From contig CANFUB010000107.1 in NCBI GenBank assembly GCA_947450015.1, positions 1 to 8,061 on the forward strand: a stretch of DNA of 8,061 bases, written 5' to 3'. Positions 7,703 through 8,061 of this stretch are shown one piece after another. The notes below the pieces were generated by a model. The model saw only the letters and a list, made by a program, of their open reading frames with translations. It had not been told where the DNA came from and made no database searches. The translations under genes were made by a program, and so were the position numbers. Origin of the DNA: Bacteroidota bacterium. GTDB taxonomy: Bacteria; Bacteroidota; Bacteroidia; NS11-12g; UBA955. Every line of letters starts with the position of its first letter. Positions within the stretch are counted from its first letter, which is position 1.

Positions 7703-8061
7703 TTAACTTTTTCTAATTAAATCTATTTTCTCGATTTTATGATAAACCAATGGAATTAACTCTGTTATCACATCGCATTTATCTAGACCAAAGGCCTTCT
7801 CGTCGGTTTGACTGAAGCTCTTTAGTTTGAAATAAGATTTGAGCAACAAACCTTCTTTTAATTCAAACTCATTTTCAACTGAAAGGAATTTCTCAATCAC
7901 AACAAATTTGAAATCAGGTTCCGCATTGTATTTCGTAGAGCCATCAGGACGTATGTGTAGGTTCAATTCTTTTTGACCAACCAAATCAGCTACAATCTTT
8001 TTAAAGAATAACTCCGCTCTTGGTTGTACTCTAAAGCCAATATTGATGTTAACCTTTATAA
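7703..8061 (-). CDS. Unrecognised protein, C-terminal part (5' partial at right window edge)
   Basis: I do not recognise this protein. The frame stays open from the right edge to TAA at 7703-7705 and gives 118 residues, beginning IKVNINIGFRVQPRAELFFK. The TTG at 7984 is therefore internal, not a start. The visible part is soluble-looking and mixed charged, with alternating short beta-like stretches (FKFVVIEKF, LLLKSYFKLK) and a basic tail ending in RKS. There is no membrane segment, no signal and no catalytic motif I can name. It sits 5 bases upstream of the porin and shares its transcript, so a role connected to the porin or its transport system is plausible but unproven. Codon use and AT content look like those of its neighbours. 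Confidence 0.75.
   Translation of the reverse strand, partial: IKVNINIGFRVQPRAELFFKKIVADLVGQKELNLHIRPDGSTKYNAEPDFKFVVIEKFLSVENEFELKEGLLLKSYFKLKSFSQTDEKAFGLDKCDVITELIPLVYHKIEKIDLIRKS

Noticed and set aside
7982..7984. TTG as the start of the unrecognised right-edge protein
   Set aside because: The same frame continues open for 25 more codons to the edge with protein-like composition, so the gene is simply truncated by the window.

Overview
The window looks like a piece of chromosome from an AT-rich member of the Bacteroidota. The evidence is a very large modular secreted protein ending in a type IX secretion (T9SS) 'gliding motility-associated' C-terminal domain, a BBP2-type outer-membrane porin, an NFACT protein with the Met-His N-terminus I recall from this phylum, weak Shine-Dalgarno signals, and a TAnnTTTG-type promoter element. 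All five genes are intact inside the window, but the two outermost run off its edges. There is no RNA gene, CRISPR array, insertion sequence or prophage gene that I can support. No gap between genes exceeds about 110 bases.

Layout. From the left edge to 4219 (+ strand) is the 3' part of a giant surface or secreted protein: eleven cysteine-paired, PKD-like modules of about 85 residues, then four fibronectin-III-like modules of about 92 residues, then the T9SS sorting domain. It converges, with only 10 bases between stop codons, on a minus-strand block. Reading that block in its own direction, from the right edge, the order is: the C-terminal part of an unrecognised protein (8061 to 7703); a BBP2-family porin (7697 to 6612), 5 bases downstream and surely in the same transcript; a 106-base gap with a candidate promoter; type I methionine aminopeptidase map (6505 to 5741, GTG start); and, 17 bases on, an RqcH/NFACT-family ribosome quality-control protein (5723 to 4230).

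How the genes fit together. map and the NFACT gene probably form a two-gene unit acting on nascent chains: one removes the initiator methionine as the chain emerges, and the other is expected to handle chains stuck on 60S-like or 50S subunits. The porin and its upstream partner form a separate envelope unit that probably continues to the right. The PKD/Fn3 protein is an exported product anchored or released by T9SS.

Most of the window is ordinary for the phylum and I do not see a clearly new system. The observations most worth a second look are the strict two-cysteine-per-module periodicity in the giant protein, which persists where the PKD core motif has decayed; the Glu-Arg in place of the Asp-Arg motif in the NFACT protein; and the map-NFACT pairing.
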